Assembly (NCBI GenBank): GCA_964555355.1
Contig: CAZKRY010000013.1
Span: 124,001 to 188,000, forward strand
Source of the DNA: CAIKBL01 sp964555355
GTDB lineage: Bacteria; Pseudomonadota; Gammaproteobacteria; Ga0077536
Direction: 5' to 3'
Length of the DNA stretch: 64,000 nt
Made by a program: the position numbers and the translations under genes. Below the pieces are notes generated by a model. That model saw nothing but the letters and a program-made list of their open reading frames with translations. It did not search any database and had not been told where the DNA came from. Within the stretch, counting starts at the first letter, position 1; each line of letters begins with the position of its first letter. Shown in pieces: positions 26,648 through 35,380 of the stretch.

Positions 26648-29092
26648 ATGGAAGATCGAGTGTTGAAAATTCGCGCCACGCGTGGTCAAGCAATCGCGAA
26701 TTGGTTGATGGACAGAAAGTGGATTTCGTTCTTACTTATCTGCGTACCCACCATCATGCTCGCGTTGCATATTCCCAAGATCGAAGTGTATTCCCGCTTT
26801 GCCGATCTGTTGCCGGAAAAGCATGAGTACATCCAGAACTACAATCGGATGAAACAGACCTTCGGCGGCGCTAACGTGGTGACGATGGCACTCGAGGTTA
26901 CCGACCAGAGCAAGGATATTTTTACTTACAACACGCTGCAAAAAGTAAAACGGCTGACCGAACAAGTCGACCTCATCACCGGCGTCAATCATTACCAAGT
27001 CGCGAGCATCGCGCACCCTAAAATCAGGCGTATTCGCACCACCGCCGGCGGACTTATCAAATCCGAGCCCGTGTTGCCCAAGGACCTGCCCAAAGACGAG
27101 GCGGGACTCAAACAGTTGCGCGAAGAATCGTTCAATAACGATATCGTCTACGGCACGTATGTTTCGGCTGATGGGAAGTCAGCACTGATTCTCGCCGGCT
27201 TCGACGAAGAGCGCTTGAATTACACCGAAATCCATACGCGCCTCATCGAACTCAAAAACGAGGTGGAAAAGGACGGCGAAACACGGCTTTACATCGCCGG
27301 CGAGCCGATGTTGAAAGGCTGGATTTATTACTACTCGAAAGAGCTCAAGATCATCTTCGGGGTGACCGGCGCCGTCATGATCGCGCTGTTATGGTTTCAT
27401 TTCGGCTCCTTGGTTGGCGTGCTCGTGCCCGCGGTCGGCACGGCGCTCTCCGCCGTTTGGGGGTTGGGCTTCGTCGGGTGGGTTGGTTACAACCTAGATC
27501 CGTTGATTCTCGTCGTCCCAATTCTGATCTCGGCGCGCACGGCGAGTCACTGTGTGCAGTTGATGGAGCGTTACTACGATGAAATAAGGTTGGGCCATCA
27601 AAAGGAGGCCGCGGTGCGCGTGGCCATGGGTGAGCTGTTATTGCCAGCGACACTCGGCATTCTCGCCGATGCCTTTGCGTTGTTGGTGCTGACCGTGTCG
27701 TCAATGCCGATGATCTCAAAGCTCGGCTACTACTGTGCCTTCTGGGGCACGAGCAATCTTATTACGGTGACGGTGTGGGTACCGCTCATCATGTCGTTGT
27801 TGCCGACACCGCGGGTAACCAGGCAAGAAGAACACAAACATCTACCGTCGCGGTTGATGCATGCACTTGGCGTGTTCCTGGTGGGCCCGAAAGCATCCTC
27901 GGTGATCATGGGCGGCGCGTTGCTGCTAACCGCTTGGGCGTTTTACTTTGGCTGGCACGTGCAGATCGGTGAAAGCAAACCCGGATCGCCGATTCTGTTT
28001 CCGGACTCGGATTACAACATCGCCGCCGCTCACATCGCGGATAAGTTCGCCGGCGCCAATCAGTTCAGCATCTTTTTCGAAGGCGACAAACCGCACCGCA
28101 TGAAGGATCCGGAAGTGGTTGCCGTGATGGAAGAGTTCGGGCGGTACATGGCAAACACCTACAACTACGGCGGGACGCGCGATATTCCGCATCTCGTGCG
28201 CTCGATCAATCGGTTGTACCACTACGACGATCCGCGTTGGTCGATCATTCCCAAAGAGCAGAAAAATATCGGCAACACCCTGTTCATGTACGAAGCGGGC
28301 GCGTCGATTCCGGGCGTTATCTTGGAATACATGGATTTGGAGGGGCGGACCGCGAACTTTGTGGTGTTCTACAAAGACGCCACCGGTCGCACGGTCAGCA
28401 CCGCGGTCGAGGCGGCCAAGAAGTTCTTGGACGAGCATCCGATGAAGGGTGTAACACCACGCTTTGCCGGCGGCATCATCGGCACCACCGCGGCCGCCAA
28501 CGAAGAAACCGAAGTTTCGGATCTCAAGATGACGCTTGCGATCATCTGCGCGGTGGTACTCGCAATCACCATCGCCTACCGCTCGTTCGTGGCTGGCCTC
28601 ATGGTGTTCGGTCTTTTGGTCCTGTGTGTCATGACCAATCGCGCGTTCATGACGATGCGCGACATCGGGTTGAACGTGAATACGTTGCCCGTTACGGCGG
28701 TGGGTATTGGCGTCGGCGTCGACTATGCGATTTACATGCTCGACCGTTTGAAAGAAGAAATGCGGCATCGCTCGCTCATCGATTGCATCGTGACGTCGAT
28801 GCGGACCACTGGGGCCGCAATCCTTTTTACCGCGGTCACCATTCTGTCCGGGATTGTCTATTGGATCCCTGGTTCGTCGTTGCGTTTCAATAGCGAAATG
28901 TCGTTGCTGCTCTGCTTACTGTTGACGAGCAACATGATTGGCGCCATCACCTTGATTCCATTGCTCGTGCGGATTTTCAAACCGCGCTTCGTACTGAATT
29001 CGCATGTCGATGACTCGGATACCCGGCGCGATATTGAATTGGGCGGCTGGCAAGCCGAGTCATTGCAACGGATGGGCGTTAAAGCCGCTTAG
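26648..29092 (+). CDS. RND superfamily / MMPL-type exporter
   Basis: The 814-residue protein has the two-fold RND layout: TM1 (about 26-44), a large periplasmic domain, a TM bundle from about residue 220 (IIFGVTGAVMIALLWFHFGS), a second periplasmic domain, and a second TM bundle containing the proton-relay signature GIGVGVDYAIYMLDRLKEE. It resembles MMPL/RND exporters found near hydrocarbon and aromatic pathways rather than tripartite AcrB, being shorter. ATG 26648 is preceded by GCGGGAG. No adaptor or outer-membrane partner and no DUF1302/DUF1329 pair is adjacent. Its stop codon shares bases with the stop of the convergent histidine kinase. Confidence 0.87.
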   Translation: MEDRVLKIRATRGQAIANWLMDRKWISFLLICVPTIMLALHIPKIEVYSRFADLLPEKHEYIQNYNRMKQTFGGANVVTMALEVTDQSKDIFTYNTLQKVKRLTEQVDLITGVNHYQVASIAHPKIRRIRTTAGGLIKSEPVLPKDLPKDEAGLKQLREESFNNDIVYGTYVSADGKSALILAGFDEERLNYTEIHTRLIELKNEVEKDGETRLYIAGEPMLKGWIYYYSKELKIIFGVTGAVMIALLWFHFGSLVGVLVPAVGTALSAVWGLGFVGWVGYNLDPLILVVPILISARTASHCVQLMERYYDEIRLGHQKEAAVRVAMGELLLPATLGILADAFALLVLTVSSMPMISKLGYYCAFWGTSNLITVTVWVPLIMSLLPTPRVTRQEEHKHLPSRLMHALGVFLVGPKASSVIMGGALLLTAWAFYFGWHVQIGESKPGSPILFPDSDYNIAAAHIADKFAGANQFSIFFEGDKPHRMKDPEVVAVMEEFGRYMANTYNYGGTRDIPHLVRSINRLYHYDDPRWSIIPKEQKNIGNTLFMYEAGASIPGVILEYMDLEGRTANFVVFYKDATGRTVSTAVEAAKKFLDEHPMKGVTPRFAGGIIGTTAAANEETEVSDLKMTLAIICAVVLAITIAYRSFVAGLMVFGLLVLCVMTNRAFMTMRDIGLNVNTLPVTAVGIGVGVDYAIYMLDRLKEEMRHRSLIDCIVTSMRTTGAAILFTAVTILSGIVYWIPGSSLRFNSEMSLLLCLLLTSNMIGAITLIPLLVRIFKPRFVLNSHVDDSDTRRDIELGGWQAESLQRMGVKAA

Positions 29093-30396
29093 CCGCGCGC
29101 GGCCACAACCGGCGGCGCATCGAAATTCAGAATGAACCGCGCCCCGCCACCGGCGGGGGTCTCGAGTTCGATGCGCCAATTCACTCGCTCGCAGATGCGC
29201 CGCACGATAAAAAGACCCAGACCCTCACCCGCGCTATCTCTTCCGCGCACGTGACGCGCGAATAGTTGCGCGAGCTCCGCGGGTGGTATGCCGCGGCCGT
29301 GGTCTTCGATTTCCAATCCTTGCGGTGTGAGCGTCACATTGATCGAATTGCTGCCACTGTGCACGAGCGCGTTCCGCAGCAAATTGTTCGCGACACAGAG
29401 CAATAATCCGCGTGGCTGTCGCAACACGTGATCTTGAATCACCACAAACGTCACCTGTGCCGTGGCGCTTGCGTCTTGCGTCTGCAAGCGGATCGCTTCG
29501 CTGACCACGTCACTCGCGCGACAATCTCCTTCGATAAGACTTCTTTCGGCCTCGGGCCTAGCCAACAACAAAAGCCCTTCTACGAGCGCCCGCATCTGCT
29601 CGGTCGCCGCGCGAATGCGTCCAATCCGTACTCGTTGGGGTGGCTCGATCGATGCCCCGTTGGCGAGCAACTCCGCGCTGGTCGCGATGACCGCTAACGG
29701 CGTGCGCAATTCATGGCTCGCATCGCGATTGAATTCACGCTCTCGTTCGACCAGCTCGTCGTAACGATCAAGCACTTGCTCAAAGGCTTGTGCGATCGCA
29801 TTGATCGCCGGATCGCTATCGAAATGCGCCAACGGCAAGCGAGGTTCCCCGGGCGCGATCCGACGCGCATTGGCCGCTAAGCGCTGTACGGGGCGCAATA
29901 CGATCCGCGCGAGCCACAGCGCGACGGCAACCGCGATGACGAGGGCGACGCCGCCCGCGAATATCGCGATGCGCCACAGTTCCGACTCAAGTATGTTGAC
30001 GGCATCGAGTTCGCTCTGCAGTAACAGAAAGAGACTATCGTCACCGATATCGCGGCGGCCGAGTGTGTACGCTTGGCCATTGAGTAATACGTCGGGATGG
30101 ATCCCGGGGGAGTACTTTGCGAGATCGCGCAAGAAGCCGTGGTAATTGCCTTTGCGAATCAGATAAACCAGGAAACCCTTAGGCAGCGCCGGCAGCGTCG
30201 TGGCATCGGCGCGCACGGCGGATTCGTAAGTGGCGAGTTCTCGCGCCAAGTGTTGCGTGACGAGCTCGGCGCGCACTAGTTCCAGAAATCGATGGACCGC
30301 CAATGCAAAGCCGCCGATCAAAATGATCGCAAGCGCCATGTTCGCGGCGACAAAGCGGCCGCGCAGTCCTAAGTTAATTTTCGGCACTAACGGCAA
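29089..30396 (-). CDS. Sensor histidine kinase, HAMP class
   Basis: The 435-residue kinase has TM1 (about 14-34), a periplasmic sensor of about 125 residues, TM2 (about 148-168), HAMP, the HisKA box NRDASHELRTPLAVIATSAE with the phospho-acceptor His, and an HATPase domain with NNLLRNALVHSG, EDHGRGIP and GEGLGLFIVRRI. The start is uncertain: TTG 30396 or GTG 30387, both within the end of the response-regulator gene, giving up to 23 bases of overlap. It pairs with the regulator upstream. Its signal is unknown. Confidence 0.9.
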   Translation of the reverse strand: MPLVPKINLGLRGRFVAANMALAIILIGGFALAVHRFLELVRAELVTQHLARELATYESAVRADATTLPALPKGFLVYLIRKGNYHGFLRDLAKYSPGIHPDVLLNGQAYTLGRRDIGDDSLFLLLQSELDAVNILESELWRIAIFAGGVALVIAVAVALWLARIVLRPVQRLAANARRIAPGEPRLPLAHFDSDPAINAIAQAFEQVLDRYDELVEREREFNRDASHELRTPLAVIATSAELLANGASIEPPQRVRIGRIRAATEQMRALVEGLLLLARPEAERSLIEGDCRASDVVSEAIRLQTQDASATAQVTFVVIQDHVLRQPRGLLLCVANNLLRNALVHSGSNSINVTLTPQGLEIEDHGRGIPPAELAQLFARHVRGRDSAGEGLGLFIVRRICERVNWRIELETPAGGGARFILNFDAPPVVAARG

Positions 30397-31066
30397 GTCG
30401 ATATCCGATAGCCGGGAGAGTCACGAGCAACGCGGTAGGAAACGGCTTGTCGATGGCGTTTCGCAAACTGTGAATATGTACCCGTAGGGTGGTTTCGCCA
30501 TCAGGCGGTTGATCGCCCCACAAGACGGATACGAGTTCTTCGCGTGTGACCACGCCCGGCGAACGTTGCATGAGCAGCTCTAATATCCGCAAGCCGGTCG
30601 GCGATAACTTAAGCGCCACATCCGCTCGTACAACCCGCAGCGAACCGGTATCAAATACGAGATCGCCCACCTGCAAACTTTGCTGGCGCGGTCGGGCGCG
30701 GCGCAGCAGCGCGTATAGCCGCATCTTGAGTTCGATAAGCTCGAAAGGCTTCGTCAAGTAATCATCCGCGCCCGCGTCGAACCCAATCACTTTATCCGGC
30801 ACCGTGTCGCGCGCGGTAAGCATGAGAATCGGTGTGCCGACTCCCTTGTCGATGCGCAACCGTTTGCACATCGAGAGTCCATCCAGCTTCGGGAGATTGA
30901 GATCCAATACGATGACGTCATAGTGACCTTGGGCCGCGAGTTGTAAGCCGCTTAGCCCATCGTAAGCGTAATCGACCTGCGCACCTTGTTCGGTTAGGTA
31001 TTCGCCGACATTCGCGGCGAGTGGTGCATGGTCTTCGACCAATAAAACACGCATCTGGTGAGTCAT
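30374..31066 (-). CDS. OmpR/PhoB-family response regulator
   Basis: The 230-residue regulator has a receiver domain (VLLVEDHAPLAANVGEYL, phospho-acceptor Asp in VIVLDLNLPKLDG, Thr in MLTARD, Lys in YLTKPFELIEL) and a C-terminal winged helix (residues about 130-225, RVHIHSLRNAIDKPF). It precedes and overlaps the kinase gene, so they form a two-component pair. The receiver residues are all intact. The nearest upstream gene in the same direction is the AEC carrier, 49 bases away; whether it is cotranscribed or regulated by this pair cannot be seen. Confidence 0.92.
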   Translation of the reverse strand: MTHQMRVLLVEDHAPLAANVGEYLTEQGAQVDYAYDGLSGLQLAAQGHYDVIVLDLNLPKLDGLSMCKRLRIDKGVGTPILMLTARDTVPDKVIGFDAGADDYLTKPFELIELKMRLYALLRRARPRQQSLQVGDLVFDTGSLRVVRADVALKLSPTGLRILELLMQRSPGVVTREELVSVLWGDQPPDGETTLRVHIHSLRNAIDKPFPTALLVTLPAIGYRLAVSAEN

Positions 31067-31115
31067 CGTTGCGTTACTTTGGCGCCGTCATTCGCCCTGC
31101 GAATTTCTCGAATAA

Positions 31116-32012
31116 TCACGTTCGCACCACCTGCATTAGCCAGAAGGGCAGCGTCCCGAGCGACGTAATTGTGGCTGCCGACACGATAAAGGCGACAAGC
31201 GGCCCGTTGCCGCCCATCCGCATCGCCAAAATATACGACGAAGACGCACTGGGGAGTGCCGCGAACATCACCACAATCTGCGTCTGCAGGACCGAAAGCC
31301 CGGTAAAACGAGTAAAAACGAGCGCGAGCATCGGCAACAGTAAGAGTTTGACGGCGATAAACCATGTCGCAAGCAGGGGCGCCTCGCGCGCACCAACCCA
31401 CCGCAGACCGGCCCCGACCGCCAACAAACCCAAAGGGACGGAAGCCTGGCCCAGACGATGAAGAACGGCGTCGGCAAGCAACGGCAGGTGCAAACCCGCC
31501 AAATTGCAGAGCAAGCCGGAGAGCGTCGCGACGATGAGCGGATTACGCGCAAGCTCGCGCAAAACGCCGGTATCCTGCGTGCGCGCAAGCCCCCATACCG
31601 AGATCAAATTGCAAATCGGTACTGCAATCCCAATGAGGAGACTGAGCAGCGCGAGTCCGGCATCGCCGCCGAGCTTGGTCGCGGGGGCCAAGGCAAGGAA
31701 GGAATTAAAGCGGAATGCGCATTGCACCCCGGACGCAAAATTCAAACGATCGCTATGAATAAGCAGTTTTGCTGCATAGCCGGCAAGCGCTCCGCACAGC
31801 GTGACCGCGGCACCGACACAAAGGAAGCGCCCGGCCGAAGGTGCGAACGGGACCCGCACGATTGATACAAACAGCAGCGCTGGAAAGAGCACGAAGTAGA
31901 CGAGCTTCTCGAGTCCCTGCCAAAAGCCTTCGCCCCAGTGCATGGTGCGCTGGAACAGTGCACCGAGCAATATCAGCAAAAACTCAGGAAGGATGACGAG
32001 CGCAAGCGACAT
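31116..32012 (-). CDS. AEC family (auxin efflux carrier-like) transporter
   Basis: The 298-residue membrane protein has about ten hydrophobic helices and the AEC-type ends: FVLFPALLFVSIVRVPF in TM2 and, in the last third, the conserved PLGLLAVGAGLRW segment, with ALPSASSSYILAMRMGGNG near the C terminus. Members move organic acids, amino acids or auxin. It sits 29 bases after the aminotransferase and before the two-component pair, all on the - strand. A transported 2-oxo or amino acid is possible given the neighbour, but that is inference. Confidence 0.87.
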   Translation of the reverse strand: MSLALVILPEFLLILLGALFQRTMHWGEGFWQGLEKLVYFVLFPALLFVSIVRVPFAPSAGRFLCVGAAVTLCGALAGYAAKLLIHSDRLNFASGVQCAFRFNSFLALAPATKLGGDAGLALLSLLIGIAVPICNLISVWGLARTQDTGVLRELARNPLIVATLSGLLCNLAGLHLPLLADAVLHRLGQASVPLGLLAVGAGLRWVGAREAPLLATWFIAVKLLLLPMLALVFTRFTGLSVLQTQIVVMFAALPSASSSYILAMRMGGNGPLVAFIVSAATITSLGTLPFWLMQVVRT

Positions 32013-32041
32013 GAGTGGGCGCGTGACAAGTCACGCGCGCC

Positions 32042-33232
32042 TTACAGCACCGCACACACCGAGTCGCAGAAGTAGTCGATATTTTTTTTACTGATGCCGG
32101 CGACGTTGATTCGGCTCGAGTCCACCATATAGACGCTGAATTCATTCTTTAGACGCTGCACCTGTTCCTTGCTCAACCCCAGGAACGAAAACAAGCCGCG
32201 CTGCGCGGGAATGAAATCAAAGCGGCTGGTGCCGAGCTTGGCGCGAAATTTATCGGCGAGTTCACCGCGCAATTGATTAATGCGGTTGCGCATGCCGGAA
32301 AGCTCCGTGTCCCATTCGCGCCGCAGCGTCGCATCGGCCAGTATGCGGCCGACGAGCGCGGCGCCGTAATTCGGCGGCATCGAATAGATCCCGCGCGCCA
32401 CGTTCTGCATCTGACTGTAGACGACCGCGGCTTCCGCCGGCGAGCGCGAAATGACGGTAAGCGCGCCGACGCGCTCGCGATAAACCCCAAAATTTTTCGA
32501 ACAAGAACTCGCGACGATGAGTTCAGGCACCGAGGCCGCCAGCTTGCGCACGCCGTAGGCATCTTCGGTTAGACCAAGTCCGAGGCCGAGATAGGCCAAG
32601 TCAACGAACGGCGTAAAGGCGCGGCGTTGCGCGATCGCCGCGACCGCATCCCACTGCGCGGGCGCCAAATCGACGCCGCTTGGGTTATGGCAGCAGCCGT
32701 GAAGCAGTACCAGATCACCCGCGTCGATTTTCTCGAGCGCCGCGAGCATCGCCTCAAACTTCAGGCCTTGCTTAGCGGCGTCATAGTACGGATACGTTTT
32801 TATTTCGAGACCGGCGTCGCCGAGTAATGGCACATGATTCGCCCACGTCGGATCGCTGACCCAGATCGCCGCTTTGGGATTCGCACGATGAATGAGTTCC
32901 GCGCCGACACGCAGCGCACCGCAGCCGCCTGGTGCCTGCAGCGTACTGACTCGGTTTTCTTTCAGCGCCGCGCAATCGCTGCCCAAAATGAGCTGCTGTA
33001 ATTGTTGATTGAACTCACCGTCGCCGGCCGGGCCGACATAGGTTTTGCTGTTCTCGGCCGCATGGTGTTGCGCATCGGCTTTTTGGATGCATTCCATGAT
33101 CGGCGTGTTGCCGGCTTCGTCTTTGTAGACGCCGACGCCTAAGTCGACTTTGCGCGGATTGGTATCCTGCTTAAACGCGGCGATAAGGCCGAGGATTGGA
33201 TCGGGTTGAAGGGTATTGAGCGACTCAAACAT
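32042..33232 (-). CDS. Aspartate/aromatic amino acid aminotransferase (class I, AspC/TyrB-like)
   Basis: The 396-residue PLP enzyme shows the AspC/TyrB landmarks: PDPILGLIAAFKQD at the N terminus, VDLGVGVYKDEAGNTP, HGCCHNPSGVDL, VDLAYLGLG and the cofactor Lys in SSCSKNFGVYRERVGAL, with the conserved Arg close to the C terminus (SSRINVAGI). ATG 33232 is used; an upstream in-frame start at 33343 lacks conservation. It exchanges amino groups between aspartate or aromatic amino acids and 2-oxoglutarate. AspC and TyrB cannot be told apart reliably by eye. Confidence 0.93.
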   Translation of the reverse strand: MFESLNTLQPDPILGLIAAFKQDTNPRKVDLGVGVYKDEAGNTPIMECIQKADAQHHAAENSKTYVGPAGDGEFNQQLQQLILGSDCAALKENRVSTLQAPGGCGALRVGAELIHRANPKAAIWVSDPTWANHVPLLGDAGLEIKTYPYYDAAKQGLKFEAMLAALEKIDAGDLVLLHGCCHNPSGVDLAPAQWDAVAAIAQRRAFTPFVDLAYLGLGLGLTEDAYGVRKLAASVPELIVASSCSKNFGVYRERVGALTVISRSPAEAAVVYSQMQNVARGIYSMPPNYGAALVGRILADATLRREWDTELSGMRNRINQLRGELADKFRAKLGTSRFDFIPAQRGLFSFLGLSKEQVQRLKNEFSVYMVDSSRINVAGISKKNIDYFCDSVCAVL

Positions 33233-33348
33233 GCGACTGGACCGTGTGCGTGAAGGAAGGCGCGAATGATATCGGTGGTCATTCCAAATGAGAACCTCAG
33301 AAATGCTAAATAACTGCGCTGAAATCCGATTGGTCGATATCACCGTCC

Positions 33349-33461
33349 GGCCAGGCTACGCATGTCTTGTTTAGGGACACGCCACGAGTACATCCCTGTA
33401 GGCTCGCGAAAATACATCCTGTATTTTCACGGTCCCTAAACAAGACATGCGTAGCCTGGCC
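33349..33461. repeat. Large palindromic element with perfect 30-bp inverted arms and nested palindromes
   Basis: The arm at 33349-33378 is the exact reverse complement of 33432-33461 (30 of 30 bases). Inside the 53-base centre are two more palindromes: TACA-TCCC-TGTA at 33389-33400 and AAAATACA-TCC-TGTATTTT at 33409-33427. No ORF is present. The element lies in the 260-base gap upstream of the aminotransferase. It looks like a non-autonomous, hairpin-forming repeat of the kind scattered in some gammaproteobacterial genomes, but copy number cannot be judged here. Confidence 0.85.
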
Positions 33462-33492
33462 TTGAAGCCGTCTCGGTATTCGGACTATCAGA

Positions 33493-33927
33493 CTATTGGA
33501 CGAAACACTGCTGCTCGGCCGAGGCATAACGCAGCGCGTCCAGCCGCGCCTGAGTTTCGGCGTTATTGGTGACATCGTTGTAGTTTTGGATGCCGCTGAA
33601 GGCGAGAAAGTAGAATCCCGGCGTGAAGATCGAGCCGATAAAGACCGCCGCCCGGTTGCGTGGATCGTCGGTAAAACCCGGGCGGTAATCGTATTCCTGT
33701 TGGATGAGTTTGACCCGCTGCTGGTACAGCTCCGCGCAGGACTGGCCGGGAGGGGGCGTGCGCACGCGGGGTGGATAGGCGCCTAGCAGCATACGCCGCC
33801 CATCGCCTATGCGGTCATAGGCGAATTGTTCGGTATCTTGGCGAACTTCGGGCCAGGTGGGCCACACGGGCTCCGCAACGCTGGCGCGCCATAGGGTGGC
33901 CATCAAAATCAGTAGGATTAGGCGCAT
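33493..33927 (-). CDS. Hypothetical secreted or membrane-anchored protein
   Basis: I do not recognise this 144-residue protein. It begins with a signal-peptide-like segment (MRLILLILMATLWRASVAEP), followed by a polar middle with one Cys (QSCAELYQQRV), a hydrophobic stretch AAVFIGSIFTPGFYFLAFSG that could span a membrane or be buried, and a second Cys five residues from the end (EQQCFVQ), so one disulfide in the envelope is possible. ATG 33927 is preferred because it gives the signal peptide and follows AGGGG. It stands alone between the inverted repeat and the hydroxylase gene. Confidence 0.7.
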   Translation of the reverse strand: MRLILLILMATLWRASVAEPVWPTWPEVRQDTEQFAYDRIGDGRRMLLGAYPPRVRTPPPGQSCAELYQQRVKLIQQEYDYRPGFTDDPRNRAAVFIGSIFTPGFYFLAFSGIQNYNDVTNNAETQARLDALRYASAEQQCFVQ

Positions 33928-34060
33928 GTCGTTTTCCCCTCGCACCGTGACTCCGGTGTCTAGCGGTCCGCCGAGACGCTCGGTGGGCTTGCACGCCGGG
34001 TTAGCGGCGTGCGGCGCCAATCCTTAAACTCGTTTCCGCGTTGACGCGGTTGCTTGCGCC

Positions 34061-35263
34061 CTAGAGAAATGCCTGCGGGTGTGCGTGTCCGGTTAGCAGG
34101 GAGCCATATAAGGACAAATTCGCTTCGTGGGCTAAAAAGCCATGGCAGTTGATGGCCGTGACATCCTGATACGCGCGTTGCAGCGGGTGAGTCGGCTGTA
34201 AGACGCCTCCGCCGGCTTGCAGAAAGAGCATCTGGACTGACTCGTGACACAGGCGCATTGCAAAGCTCGTATCGAGATTGACCTTGGCCGACTGGGTGCG
34301 CGGCATTGCTTCCCGGCGCTCGGCATACGCGCGGATCGATTCGCCGGCCTGGCCGAGCAGCAATCGCGCGCAGTCTATCTTGAGCCGCGCTTCGGCAATC
34401 ACCGTATGCGCGGCCGCGGCATCGATGCGCGGCAAGCCGGGCAGCGGATAACTGCCGGCTGCCGATCCTTGGTTATTTAAGTTATCGACGAAGGCGCGCC
34501 ACGCCGCTTCGGCGGCGCCCAGCGCGGGACCCGCTAAATTAAGCACCAGCATTGGCACTACCGCCGCGTGATAGAGCGCGCCCGTGTTTTGTTGCATTCC
34601 CGGGGTGCGATATTCGGTTGCCGCCGCGTACGACAAAAAGCGGGGCGCGGGCACGAAAAGATTTTCCGCGCACAGGCTGATGCTACCGGTGGCTTGTAAG
34701 CCGGATACGTACCAGTCGTCGAGTTCACTGACCGCGTCGCCCGGCACCAACATGCAGCCGGCATCGATGACCTGTCCTTGCGCGTCTTTGATCAACGCAC
34801 CGAATAGCGCCCACTCGCGCGCGGCGGCGCCCGAACAAAACGTGAAGCGCGCGCGGTCAAAGAAATATCCACCATCGACCGCGCGCGCGGAGTTTTTGCC
34901 GGGATTGAGTGAGGCGCAAATTTGCGGATCGCGATTCGCGGCGAACACTTCTTGTTGCGTGTCCTCCGGCATCAGCGCGATGAGCCAGTTATGGATCTGA
35001 TAAATCGCGGCTACCCAAGCACTCGCCGGGCAGGCTTCAGCGATCTGCGCGATAAGCGGCAGGACTTCCGCCATGTGCATTTCATCGCCGCCGAATCGCC
35101 GCGGGTTATACACCCGATAAAGTCCGGCGGCCCGCATCGCGGCAATCATGTCTGGCGGAATGGCCCGGCGTGCTTGCGCTTGTGGGGCGTTTGCGCGTAG
35201 GCGCGGCAGCAGCGCGCTTATGGCATTCTGCAATTCGAGTAAACGCGTAGCGGGTTGTGGCAT
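34061..35263 (-). CDS. Flavin-dependent monooxygenase, acyl-CoA dehydrogenase fold (HsaA/HpaB-C2-like)
   Basis: The 400-residue protein has the ACAD fold but the sequence style of group D two-component hydroxylases, which use reduced flavin from a separate reductase to hydroxylate phenolic rings. Examples of the style are RVYNPRRFGGDEMHMAEVLP near residue 50, ACPASAWVAAIYQIHNWLIA and the C-terminal LQAGGGVLQPTHPLQRAYQD with no acyl-CoA dehydrogenase Glu base. A strong AAGGAG precedes ATG 35263. It is divergent, across 117 bases, from an intradiol dioxygenase, an arrangement that fits hydroxylation followed by ring cleavage. No flavin reductase gene is nearby. Confidence 0.83.
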   Translation of the reverse strand: MPQPATRLLELQNAISALLPRLRANAPQAQARRAIPPDMIAAMRAAGLYRVYNPRRFGGDEMHMAEVLPLIAQIAEACPASAWVAAIYQIHNWLIALMPEDTQQEVFAANRDPQICASLNPGKNSARAVDGGYFFDRARFTFCSGAAAREWALFGALIKDAQGQVIDAGCMLVPGDAVSELDDWYVSGLQATGSISLCAENLFVPAPRFLSYAAATEYRTPGMQQNTGALYHAAVVPMLVLNLAGPALGAAEAAWRAFVDNLNNQGSAAGSYPLPGLPRIDAAAAHTVIAEARLKIDCARLLLGQAGESIRAYAERREAMPRTQSAKVNLDTSFAMRLCHESVQMLFLQAGGGVLQPTHPLQRAYQDVTAINCHGFLAHEANLSLYGSLLTGHAHPQAFL

Positions 35264-35380
35264 TGCGCGACTCCTTCAATGAAAAGACGGTCGATTGTAA
35301 TAACAGTCGAATCGAAAAAGCACTGACGGAAATCGCGCCACGCGGTAGGCTACGCACCACCCACTCCGAAGGAGGCGCCT

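Noticed and set aside
27926..28768. 280-codon - strand frame inside the RND gene, plus a 218-codon + frame at 28237-28893
   Set aside because: Both are out-of-frame shadows of an intact 814-residue exporter.
33349..33461. Considered as an integron attC site or insertion sequence
   Set aside because: No integrase core sites, no cassette array and no transposase; the arms are perfect and too long for attC.
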